From NCBI GenBank assembly GCA_964017195.1, contig OZ024894.1, positions 7,123,537 to 7,187,536 on the forward strand: a DNA stretch of 64,000 nucleotides. Reading direction: 5' to 3'. Of this stretch, positions 1-9,630 are shown in pieces (position 1 is the first letter of the stretch; every line of letters begins with the position of its first letter). Source of the DNA: Siderastrea radians. Its lineage: Eukaryota; Cnidaria; Anthozoa; Scleractinia; Rhizangiidae. The notes under the pieces were generated by a model. The model was not told the DNA's origin and did no database searches. It saw only the letters and a program-made list of their open reading frames with translations. A program made the position numbers and the translations under genes.

Positions 1-1322
1 TGTCTTTCAGTGTTCACCCGATGACCAAAAAGCCTGAGGACTCTGAGTGTGAGACTGCATGCTATGGGAACGGATGATAAGTTATGACCTGATGGACAAC
101 AAGACTTCCAAATGATCTTAAATAAACTTATACCTTATTTTCTACTTAAATGACAAAGATATTGAGGTTCCAATGTATTTATAAAGAAACAAGAAATTCT
201 GAAGAATTTACAGGCAGTGGAAAGTCTCTCACCTCCCCCCCCCCCCCCTTTTAGTAGTTCGTGGTCTCCGGTGACCTGTTATGGACAATGTGCACTTCCG
301 GTATGTAAGGAATTAAATGTATGTGTATTACCGGTGACAGATTTCTACGGTATTTGTCAGATTAATTTTGGAAACTGATAAAATCAATAGCAACTTGAGA
401 TCTTTGTTTGTTTGCCTTTCTAATGGGACTGGAAAACTCTGTAACTTTACCTGGAGAAATAAATCGTTCTTAAACCGTGATATTGTGAAGAACGGCCGCT
501 AGGCATTCACGACAAATGTTTCAGCCTTCAAGCAAGGGCTCCATATGGATCTTAACGACACGAGTGGAGGCACAGGCAGACAATCCGGACTGTTTGAGGC
601 CGGGTGACCTCACGATACTCTATTTGATCTCATACATTTACTGTAATTTGTAACGGCTGACCTGGGCTTGATTCAAGTGATCGTGAGAAATGCTCCATAA
701 AATACCGAATATTGCACCTTTTTATCCCAAGTTGGGATCTACTGTGAGTCAGACAACTAAAGTTCACTCACCCTACATCATATCTGTGCTCTTTTTGTGA
801 CTTAATGGGGTCTTGAGTCCGTTAATTCCTTGCTTGGCGTCGCCACCCCCAACAAAAGTAGAAGAAAGAGACAATGGCCCGCTGAGACCGACAGCCTCAC
901 GAATTTTGTCCAATTTCTCCCACTTCCACACCACTCTTGCCATCCAGCCTCGGACAAATGAAAGGTAGACAATTTTCAAAGGTCTGTGCCAAAATTCATT
1001 GCAATCGCTTGGTTCTAACGTACTCAAAAGCCGCTGCGAATTTTCAAGTTCGCTGCAAAATCTCTTTTTTCTACTTTTGTTGGGGGCGGAAACAATCCGG
1101 ATTGTCTGCCTGTGATTTTAAAAATGACCCCCTCCCCAAGTAACGCTCCCTTTATATCTGAAATGACCCCCCCAAAACAAACAAGGCTGATTGTTCAGAG
1201 GCCGCGCGGAGACTCGGTGTGACGTGCCTAGGTCGGTGTGACGTGCCTAGGCATGTCCACTGCCCAAAAAATTGTCCAAACACTATATATTACTCCCTTT
1301 CCTTTAATTTTCTCAAGGATAC
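1..1322. other. Probable GAR1 intron 2, no exon seen
   Basis: No coding exon for the end of the GAR1 core or its C-terminal RGG tail is visible here on the minus strand. The stretch carries a poly-C run at about 234-248 and short imperfect direct repeats (for example 1213-1250, where a segment containing GTGACGTGCCTAGG occurs twice). The short open frames near 773-1143 look like chance. Confidence 0.5.
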
Positions 1323-4300
1323 AAAGTCTGTCATGGGACCAAAGATGTCATCAACTTTCCCAATCTGCGACTTGTTCTCTAAGTAGACTGGAGCATTGAA
1401 GTACGGGATCTTCTCATTGGTACACTTGCATACAAGGTCTCCCTCACAGGTGTGAAGAACATGGCCCAGTTCTAAGAAATGTGGAAATGAAAATGATATA
1501 TGCTTGATTCAGTGCTTATTTTTCTCTTAATTATTGTTATTGCATCTCTTAGTTATTTCATTTCAGCAAAAACAACAACAACAATTTTATTTCAATAAAT
1601 ACAGTACACTAAGTCATTATACTTATCCACAAATAGCAACGCTAATCGAGGCAGGCCAGTCCTTAACATTATTAACCTACATTATTACATTATTACATTT
1701 AATAATATACATGTCATATTACATTATATTCCTTTATCACATTATAGTACTTGTCATATTATTTATTATATACATACTGAGATTTGCCCACTGAAAAGGT
1801 GTGAAATAAATCTTCGTTCACAAGCTGGCCTAAGTAGCTGAAAGCCAATCAAATGTTGCGTATCACTTTTTTCGCGTGTGAAGAAAAGGATACGTCCAAT
1901 CAGGTGCCGTGTATCATGTTTTTTGACGTGTGAGCCGTAACAAGGTGATTCTCATGCTGTCGCTTTCGCTTTTGTTTCGCTTTTCAAGTCTCTCACAAGT
2001 GTTGAAGTTAACTTTCTTTTAAGCTTAAAAACATGAGTGAGAAAAGATTTGTTGCCCACGATACTTCAGTTCAGGATTGTGTGGAAAGTCTTGAAAGCAA
2101 AAACACAAAAGAGAAGACGAACCGAGATGTGAAAGTGTTGAAAGAATTTTTGAGAAAAAATGGAAAAGAATGATGAGCGAGAAGTGCACACTAAATAGCC
2201 AGCAGAATCAAAAAAGTATCTTGCGGAGTTTATTTCCTCTGTTAGACGTAAAGACGGAGAAGATTGTGAGCCCTCAAGCTTAAGATGCCTTGTTTAAACT
2301 ATTGAGAGGCATTTGAAGAAAAATAACTACCCCGTGGTGAGTATCGTCAACCATAAACAGTTTGAATTGACTGGAAAATGTATAGTTGAAACATTATATT
2401 ACTTGCAACTTTTGTGAGCTTTTGACTTGAATCCATGCAACAAATTTGTCATCAAACAAGAATTTAAATCTCAGTATGTTTGTAATAAACATAATACACC
2501 ATGGAAGTGTATGAGTACAGTATTTACGCACTCGTTGGTTTGTATCAGAAATCTCACTCGTTTGCTGCACTCACTCATTCGATTTACACCATGGAAAGTG
2601 TATGCATACAGTATTTACGCACTTGTTGGTTTGTATTAGAAATCTCACTCGTTTGCCGCGCTCACTCGTTTGATTTCCGATTCTTTCCAACTCATGCGTA
2701 AATACTGTACGCACACACTTTCCATGAAGTATTCTATATTTACAGCATAAAAGAGCAAAAAGAAAATTATAAGGAGAGAAAAGAAAATGAAGAGTGTAGA
2801 TTGTTGTAACAAGGAAAGTGTTGAAAAGAGTAATAGAAGACAGTTTGCATTAATTTAGATCTTTTCTATCTTATGGTGTTTAAGTTTAAGTTATTGCATC
2901 AATCTCAATATATGAATCTTTGGTTTTTAGAATGTCTAACAATGCTTTTTAATTCTTTCTTCAAGGATTTCTTTGGTAACATTTTTAAGTCAATAGGTAT
3001 CTCATTCCAGGTTTTGACACCAACACGCAAAAAGCTTTACTTTGTACATCAAGTCTAGAGTTCTTCATGTAAAAGTGTATGGATGTTGATGAGCGAGTAG
3101 CATAGGTATGAATACTCAAAGTTCTCAAAAACAGTTTTATGATGTTCATTGGTGCAAGGGACTCGTAGTTTAATCATACTTCATTTTCATACTAGCACTT
3201 TGATCACACTCCATGTTAAGACTAAACAGTTAGCTGCCTTGTCTAGAAAGTGTTAGTTCTGGCCTTGTACTCATGGAATAGTGTATAACATTTGTTTGAA
3301 TTATGGTCACCTTCACCTTATATTAAAGGGCCACCACACAAAGATGGACATCTGTCCAAATAAACACCTCCAAATCTTTAGCAAAGACTCCTCTCTATAA
3401 GACAGCCACCTCTCAAAGATGGACAACTCTCCAGGCAGATTGAAAAACCTCTACAAGACAGACATATTTCTAGAAGGGAAACCTCTTGAGGTGTCCATCT
3501 TTGATGTCTCAGACTGACATCTCTCTAACCAGATAACTCTCCCTGCAAGATGGACCCCTCTCTCCATACAAAGACGGACAGTTTTCTTAGACAGACAACT
3601 CCTTCAGATGAACATCTCTCCGAGTTGGTCACCTTTCTAACGACACCTCTGTAACAAGACAACTTTCTAAGGCAGACACATGTACATCTATAGCTTGCAA
3701 AATCCTTATTAGGACAGTTCGCAAGTGATATTAAAATAAATCAAATAAACAATACTACTACTATTAAAAAACTACGACGTCATGTTCAGCATGTTCAAAG
3801 CTTACTTAAATTGACTCAGTGAGTCGGATGTAATTATTTCAGCGGGCAAGTTGTTCCAATCACTGATCGTCCTCGGCCAAATAAACTTATACGCATCACA
3901 TGATGCTTGAAGTGGAACAAACTTGAGGGGGTGGGCGCGACGGGTACAAAGAAGACAGACACCTCTCCAAAACAGACTCCTCTTTAGGACAGACAACTAT
4001 GACTGACGCCTCTCCAACAAGACATCTTTCTTGCACTTCGATCCTTTACATTTTCCCTCGAAGCCAAACACTACTTCATAGTAACGGGCACTCCATTCCA
4101 ACCAGAAACCATTCGAATCTAGTCCCTAGTGTGTCTCTTTTAGAGGGAGCCGATTGTGATAAAAATTATTAGGGTTTTAACAGTCAACCTTTGTACTGTT
4201 GATGTCCATTTCAAGTCTTAAGGTGAGCCAAGACCGAATCGTATTAAGCAATCTTAGCGCTAAATTATCATAAGATCTTAGCTTAATACATCGCTTACCT

Positions 4301-4449
4301 ACGACAGATTCAGGAGGTCCGAAGTCTCGTTGCTGAAATCCACCTCTACCGCCACCTCTGCCACCACCCCGGCCGCCACCGCGACCCCCACCACCACGGC
4401 CTCCTCCACGGCCCCCTCCACGGCCTCCTCCACGGCCGCGAAATGACAT
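1323..4449 (-). CDS. GAR1: GAR1, H/ACA ribonucleoprotein subunit 1 (5' part, two exons; 3' end outside window)
   Basis: GAR1 binds dyskerin in the H/ACA snoRNP that pseudouridylates rRNA in the nucleolus. Exon 1 (4299-4449) starts [12 protein letters not shown] and is almost wholly RGG repeats up to about residue 38, the expected N-terminal GAR domain, then ends GPPESVV before a GTAAGC donor in phase 1. Exon 2 (1323-1471) continues in phase with [29 protein letters not shown] and [11 protein letters not shown], the hallmark core-fold motifs of GAR1, and ends in phase 0 after MTDF at a GTATCC donor. The next exon (core end plus C-terminal RGG tail) was not found between 1 and 1322, so the gene is cut by the window edge. 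The start is the first ATG with MSFRG, as in other animals. Intron 1 (1472-4298) is loaded with repeats. Recognition is by remembered family motifs; no alignment was run. Confidence 0.93.
2500..2726. repeat. Foldback element with internal 90-bp tandem duplication, in GAR1 intron 1
   Basis: Two direct copies of a 90-bp unit start at 2500 and 2590 (both CATGGAA-GTGTATG..ACAGTATTTACGCAC). A third, inverted end of the unit at 2697-2726 (CGTAAATACTGTACGCACAC..TTTCCATG) is the reverse complement of the unit's start, so the whole block has inverted termini. No protein is encoded. It is probably a non-autonomous foldback or MITE-like element; no clear target-site duplication was identified. Confidence 0.6.
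3340..4030. repeat. Degenerate minisatellite (GACAGACAACTCTCC-like units)
   Basis: Roughly 27-35-bp units built around GACAGACACCTCTCCAA or GATGGACAACTCTCC recur with strong divergence across this stretch of GAR1 intron 1. They are interrupted at about 3720-3960 by a retrotransposon remnant on the minus strand. The units reappear on its far side (3950-4030), suggesting that the insertion split an older array. Confidence 0.6.
3802..3975 (-). mobile_element. Non-LTR retrotransposon (LINE) remnant, C-terminal tail of ORF2
   Basis: A minus-strand frame reads [13 protein letters not shown], then [18 protein letters not shown], then a stop after SQFK. This is the conserved tail that follows the reverse transcriptase in CR1/L2/Jockey-type LINEs (general pattern: FVPL, Y-FSFFPRTI-DWN-LP, FK-L). 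Only about 60 codons survive and no reverse transcriptase core lies next to them. It is a 5'-truncated, dead fragment within GAR1 intron 1. Confidence 0.7.
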
Positions 4450-4690
4450 GAAACTGAGCAAGAATCACCTAGAAAATCGGAAAACACTGATCGAGTTTGC
4501 GTTTGTTGTCGTTCCGACCTCGTGGTGCAAGAAAAAGAGTCGGCTTGGTAACCATTCACTTTTTCTATAGAGAGGCTACAAAGCCATAAAGTCGGAGACC
4601 CAGCTTGTACACGGGCAAACCGATTCGTTTACCATTTGGGTCGGTTTGGGCAAATGGTAAGCAAATTTCCGTATTGAGAAAATTCCGCCC

Positions 4691-5489
4691 GGGAGGGGGG
4701 GGGGGATCCCATATGAAAGTGACAGGGATGCTCGTCGTCTCGCTTAGGGTTGTAAATTGCAGATTTTGGTCTCAGGGTGTTGAGGACGGAAAGCCTATGG
4801 GTGCATTCTTTTGGGGCTATTCTGGTTATTCTTATTCCGGTTTAGGAATAACAGAATACACGGAATTTCAATTTCGAAAAGAACGCCAATTCTGGAAACG
4901 GAATACCCATGGTGGAGGTGACCTGAGAACCACTATGTCTGCACACGCGCGGGCGGCCGCGTCGGATTTCCCGCCAAAAATTTCCCAAAAGAACGCGTAT
5001 TCTGTCTATTCCGAGTAAACCGTATTCCTTTCATTCTGTTCATTCTGCTATCGGGAGCAGAATGAACGGAACGATATTCCGTTCATTCCGAAAACGGAAT
5101 AGCTCCCAAAAGAACACAAATACCGTCTATTCCGAGTATTCCTATTCCGGAATAGTCCCAAAAGAACGCACCCTATATTTTTACCCACACAGGTATCGTT
5201 TAGGGTTGTGCGTGAAGAAATATCTATATTATACTGTGTTAGTGGTCTAGAGCAGCACAGAAATCGCTGTTGTTAAAATTTTTTCATAGAAGACAGCATT
5301 CGATTGCAACATCTTTAGCACAATTAACATATCTATAGCACTTATTTAGTTGTCTGTTTTTGCATGGTCTCCCTTAGGGGTTAAATAAAGCCGGAGCCAC
5401 GCCCAGATTGGTCTCTTTTAGGGTGTTAATTCTAATTTTCCGACAAGCATCCCCGTCACTTTCATATGGGAGTCCCCCCCCCCCGGGAA
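4691..5489. repeat. Inverted pair of a coral-type repeat flanking a nested MITE
   Basis: The segment at 4691-4738 (poly-G, then CATATGAAAGTGACAGGGATG and CTCGTCG) recurs as its reverse complement at 5441-5489 (CGACAAGCATCCCCGTCAC, TTTCATATGGGA, poly-C). The right copy extends leftward through 5360-5440, with GGTCTCCCTTAGGGGTTAAAT and CCAGATTGGTCTCTTTTAGG. A separate 375-bp element lies between the arms. The stretch lies just upstream of the GAR1 5' end. Confidence 0.55.
4799..5173. mobile_element. 375-bp TIR element (MITE), TAT on both flanks
   Basis: The left end GGGTGCATTCTTTTGGGGC and the right end TCCCAAAAGAACGCACCC are inverted copies of each other. The similarity continues inward through ATTCTGG/CCGGAAT. 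The trinucleotide TAT directly abuts both ends (4796-4798 and 5174-5176), consistent with a 3-bp target-site duplication. GGGTGCGTTC termini recall PIF/Harbinger elements, but their usual duplication is TWA, so the superfamily is uncertain. The interior is rich in ATTCCG/CGGAAT words and encodes nothing convincing. Confidence 0.65.
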
Positions 5490-5973
5490 ATGCCGTTCGA
5501 GACTGGCGCTTACCATTTGCAGAAATCCCTATCATTTACCAAAAAATATTTGCACGACGGCGACGGCTAATGAGAAGGTCGCAAAACAGAAGCTTTGATT
5601 AACAAAACAACGACTCTGCACGTGCGTTATTTTTGGTATATTTCTTTGCCGTTCTGTGCACAGCTACAACGTGAAATGACCAAATTCAAAGTTTTGTGTA
5701 GAACGCAAGCACACGACGGTGTAAAGACAGGGCGCTTATATTGGGGACACAGCTATTTTCTAATTAATTTTCTAAATAAGTTCTTCCTGAACTGATACGC
5801 CGTCCTTACAAATTCAGCTCCTGGATAATTCGACTGCATTAGACAGGTTAAACGAGTCGGAATAATCGCCAAGAAGTTTCAAAGATGGTGAAGTCATTTT
5901 AAAAGTGAAGTTTTCCTTCCCGTTAAGCGACAGAAAATGGCCGCGAGAGCCTGAAACTGGTATCAAAGATTAG

Positions 5974-6150
5974 GTTTGAACAAATGGTACACGAATTTCC
6001 GTTTGGAACATTCCGTCCGGAAAAACAGGACTACCTTTTCAGACGTTCCGTTGCTCCCGGAAATTTTCCACTGGAACGACCCCAAAAGTCGTGTACCATT
6101 TACTTTCCAACCGGAATGTCTGGAAAGTTGTTGTAAATGGTAAACATGTT
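5974..6150. mobile_element. Short interspersed element with AAATGGTACACGA and CCGGAATG ends
   Basis: The element starts GTTTGAACAAATGGTACACG, continues AATTTCCGTTTGGAACATTC, and ends AACCGGAATGTCTGGAAAG followed by TTGTAAATGGTAAAC. The AAATGGTA word occurs in both orientations. A diverged copy of its left half lies at about 4640-4695 (GTTTGGGCAAATGGTAAGC). I associate this sequence with a high-copy coral repeat. There is no coding capacity and no clear target-site duplication. Confidence 0.5.
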
Positions 6151-6160
6151 AAACAACCCC

Positions 6161-6248
6161 AGAGAAACGGCGCGACAAAAGGTTTCAAGAAAAGGCGGAG
6201 GAGCTTTTCGTCCACCCTTTCTTGAAAACTTTCGTCGCGCCGTTTCTC
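6161..6248. repeat. Long perfect-like hairpin (arms ~33 bp)
   Basis: The left arm (6161-6195, GAGAAACGGCGCGACAAAAG then TTTCAAGAAAAGG) pairs with the right arm (6216-6248, CCTTTCTTGAAAACTTTCG then TCGCGCCGTTTCTC). There are only a few mismatches and a ~20-bp loop. Such a structure fits a foldback transposon. A structured RNA is a less likely alternative. Confidence 0.6.
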
Positions 6249-6249
6249 C

Positions 6250-8921
6250 GGACTCAGCTGACTTCCCCTGGGTCTCCGAGGATGGTTTCTAGCTGGAGGT
6301 TCTTCCTAAAAGATACGCGGGACCTGGAAGGTAGATTTTGCTCTGAAATAATATAGGGCATAGATATGGAGTATTTTGGTCTGAAATAAGGTATAAGTTT
6401 TGAGGGGCTCCTGGTTTTGGCAAGAGAAAAGGGTGTAGATTTTTACTATTTTGGTCAGAATTTGGGGCATTGTATAAAGTAGGTATCTTTTAGCACAGGT
6501 AGCCCAAGCGTAATACAAGAGATTGTACAGAAAATCGAACTGTGAATTCCTATCAATAAACAAACAAACAAATAAATAAATAAATAAGCTTTAGAAGGTA
6601 AAGCTCTTGAATAAAGAATATAAAATGTTAGATGGTTTTGTTTTCTGTCCTTCTGTGAAGGTTTAGCGCCTTTCGAGGGTTTCTGCTGATCTATTTCTTT
6701 CTCTCTTTATTTATTTACTTATCGATGGGAATTCTCAGATTGATTTCCATACAAACTCTCGGGCTACCTGTGCTTTTAGGTGCTAGTATGTGATAATTAT
6801 AGATTCTTCCACTGTGCCAAAAAGGGGAAAATTAAAAAAAAAAATAGGATTTGAAACAAAAGCAGAATGAAAAATCAACTATTTTTCTCTATCATAAGGT
6901 TCACACACATTGAAATCAAAGAAGACGGTAGTCGTCAAGAAGACCGTCATCAAGAAGACCGGTCAAAGAAGACCGTAGCCATTGAAATCAAAGCACGTAG
7001 TTCAGTTTTGTTTAAATTAATGTGTTAGTTTTCTGAAATTATAAATGGGTGTGTTCTTTGTTTTAATTTCAGTAAATTTTCACACAACAACTGAAAAATC
7101 CCTAGGACGTAACCCCACATAAGCTAACCCAGAAATCCGAGGGGTACGCCCCCACCCTTCCCCCTACAGATGCATATTTAAATTCTGCAGTTATTCTTGC
7201 AGACTGGATTTATTAACCAGGGTTGGTGCGCTGGGTTGCATCCCCCCCCCTTCGCCCCCTCCCCGTGTGCCGCATAACCCACCCATGCAGAATTCTGGGG
7301 GATAGGACCCCATCCTCCCCCCCTATACATGTGTATTTTTCTTGCAGACTGAATTTACAAAAAAGGGTTGGAGCTTTGGGCCAAACACACATCCACATTT
7401 CTGAGCGATACCCCACGTACGGATAACTGGAGGCTTCGCTTTTTCTAGCAGACACAGGTGAATATTTTATTATTCATTTTCAAATTATGGAGTGGCTCCG
7501 AAAGGAACCAGAGGAAGGTGGCACCTACTTCCGGAAGGTGGCACCAATTTCCGGAAACTGGGACAACCTCGGAAGGTATAATTGGTTGAATTTTTATTTT
7601 CCTGTGTTCTTTTTATGTAAATACGTGATAATGAATATAAAACAAAAGAAAATAAAAAATAAAACCGAGGATAAAATTGAACTACAACATATACACAAAT
7701 TCTCAGACTTTTTCTGGTAAATTTCTGTTCCATTTGATTCCACACCTTGAACATCCGGGGATTTTCGTCGGAAAGAGAGAACTCAAGGATTCGCTTCTAA
7801 CCCTGCTCTATCGCAAGCAGCCCCTCGTTTCCAAATTGATTACTGAATGCAACGAAGATAACCACGAAAACATATTTCATAAAGTGTTTATTATAAAATA
7901 TTGTCCTATGAGAAACATAATGTACACAATATTAGAAAACATATATTCCAATAATATGCATTCAACAGTTTGTTTTTCTGTCTTTGACGACTAACAGTAA
8001 AACCAGTCTCCTGTACACTGTGCTTTGTCAAATTGCTATTGTAAAACAATATAACTCCATATTTTGATATTAAAGACCTTCGACAATCTACAGTATAGTC
8101 AGATGAGACGTTGCATCGACGGGTTCCAAAAAGTTCTGGGAAAGTAGTTCTCCTTTCTTTTATGAAATATAATATTTGTTAGGGTAATTTTTCCTAGTGC
8201 GCGAAGCCCGTTTAAGTACCGTTGCTATTTACCTTTTAGAAAGAAATTATTAATTACTCATTAGAAATCAATAAAACAGGGAGTCGGGCGCGACATAATT
8301 AGCACAATACCAGAGGAAGAAGGCAAGAGGAGATCTTCCGAAGACCGCCTAAACCTATCGAATCTTCCAAAGATCATCAAATTTTTTTGTAATCGATATC
8401 ATGTAAAGACGAAATTTCATAGGCCGTCTATGTCCATCTCATCCTATTATACAATCTGTATGGTCGCAAACATGCTAAAAGATATTTATACCTTCTGCAA
8501 CTAGAAGGGAAATCACCGAAGTCGGTTTTACTCGAAGCTTCTACACGCAGTGTAGATTTGTATTAATTCTTTCTACTTCTACTCCAAGTCAACTTGAGAA
8601 TAGAAGAGACACCCGTTCTAATTTTTTTTTTACATAAATAAAGGCTTTGATCGCGATTCACCGCAGTTTCTACCAATGTACATGGAAACCTTTTTTATAT
8701 CCCTAGCTTTTCTAAAGCCCAAGCCAGCTTGAAATATGTATGCCTTTAACCCTTTACCATCTAGAATGCCAGATCATCGCATATTTTCTCACATTTCGTT
8801 CAAAAATCAACTGCGAGTTTGCGAACTGAAAAGGTTGAAATAGTTTGGTTTGCCAACTGTTTTTACGACTTCCATCAACAACAATGTATATTTGCCAAAA
8901 CTATTTCGCAAACTTACTTTA
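6250..8921. other. Intergenic stretch between GAR1 and the ARHGAP6 3' end, no gene seen
   Basis: Apart from the duplicated repeat at 7090-7450, the stretch is AT-rich with simple repeats (CAAA/TAAA tetranucleotides at about 6558-6588) and a direct repeat of GTCAAGAAGACCGT-like units at about 6925-6970. Short frames have no splice-site support or recognisable motifs. Confidence 0.5.
7090..7450. repeat. Internally duplicated intergenic repeat
   Basis: The segment at 7130-7215 (GGGGTACGCCCCCACCC.., CTACAGATGCATATTTAAAT, TCTTGCAGACTGGATTTA) recurs with divergence at 7285-7360 (GGATAGGACCCCATCC.., CTATACATGTGTATTTTTC, TTGCAGACTGAATTTA). It is a tandemly duplicated non-coding repeat. Open frames across it on both strands are a by-product of its composition. 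Confidence 0.5.
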
Positions 8922-9202
8922 AGCCGCGGCTACACGAGCGATTGTGATGCGATGTTTTGGAAAATTGTCACGTCGCCAGCGCGCGGCGGAAATCGCATGT
9001 GTAGCCACCCTCGCAGAGGTGATGCGACAACTAAAAAATCGCAGAAAAAATCTCGAGATATTCAATAAGTTGAATTTTTTGCGACAAAATCACGAACTTT
9101 GTCGGCAAGTGTAGCGACCGCTGCACGCCGGCAACGCGACAATTTTCCAAAAAAACTCACATCACCATTCGCAAGCAAAAAATCGCTCGTGCAGCCGCGG
9201 CT
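8922..9202. mobile_element. PIF/Harbinger-like MITE (281 bp) with TTA duplication
   Basis: The terminal inverted repeats are AGCCGCGGCTACACGAGCGA on the left and TCGCTCGTGCAGCCGCGGCT on the right. TTA flanks both ends (8919-8921 and 9203-9205). A 3-bp TWA duplication is the signature of the PIF/Harbinger superfamily. The interior repeats GCGACAATTTT and GATGCGA words and has no transposase, so the copy is non-autonomous. Confidence 0.8.
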
Positions 9203-9274
9203 TTACACATGGAATGGAGGCGCCTGGCTCTGGCACGTCCATTTTGATTGGGTTCATTGTATCATACTGATTGA

Positions 9275-9533
9275 TAGTCTGAGAAACAGCCGACGTTTCG
9301 CGAGGTCGCCACTTGAGTCCTCGCAAAACGACGTCTGAGTAACGAGTGTAGAAATTCCTAGTACTTCTGGTTGGTTGTGCCGCGAGGGAATTTTCTTTCA
9401 ACCAATCAGAAGTACTACCAAGATCTGGGTAGTGCACGTCATCAGTATGGAATTTCTGCGCTCGTTACTCAGACGTCGTTTTGCGAGGGCTCAAGTGGCC
9501 ACCTTGCGAGATGTCGGCTGTTTTCTCAGGCTA
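9275..9533. mobile_element. Long-TIR foldback MITE (259 bp) with exact 9-bp duplication (Mutator-like)
   Basis: Arms of about 85 bp are inverted copies of each other. The left arm begins TAGTCTGAGAAACAGCCGAC and the right arm ends GTCGGCTGTTTTCTCAGGCTA; both carry AAAACGACGTCTGAGTAACGAG. ACTGATTGA directly flanks both sides (9266-9274 and 9534-9542). Nine-bp duplications with long inverted repeats are typical of Mutator-like elements. The element lies about 100 bp beyond the ARHGAP6 stop codon, within or just past its 3' UTR. Confidence 0.85.
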
Positions 9534-9630
9534 ACTGATTGACACTAGAAGGAAAAGAGTAAAGGACACTACATAAATCTTGTACCATTCGGGGGATGAT
9601 AACAGAATCAAAGAGAAAATATCGCAAATC

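Noticed and set aside
4299..4559. 86-codon minus-strand frame overlapping the GAR1 RGG exon
   Set aside because: It is a frame shadow of the glycine/arginine repeat; the GAR1 frame has the recognisable motifs and splice phase.
4605..5018. 137-codon plus-strand frame
   Set aside because: It spans repeat DNA (the inverted repeat arm and the 375-bp MITE), so it is not a gene.
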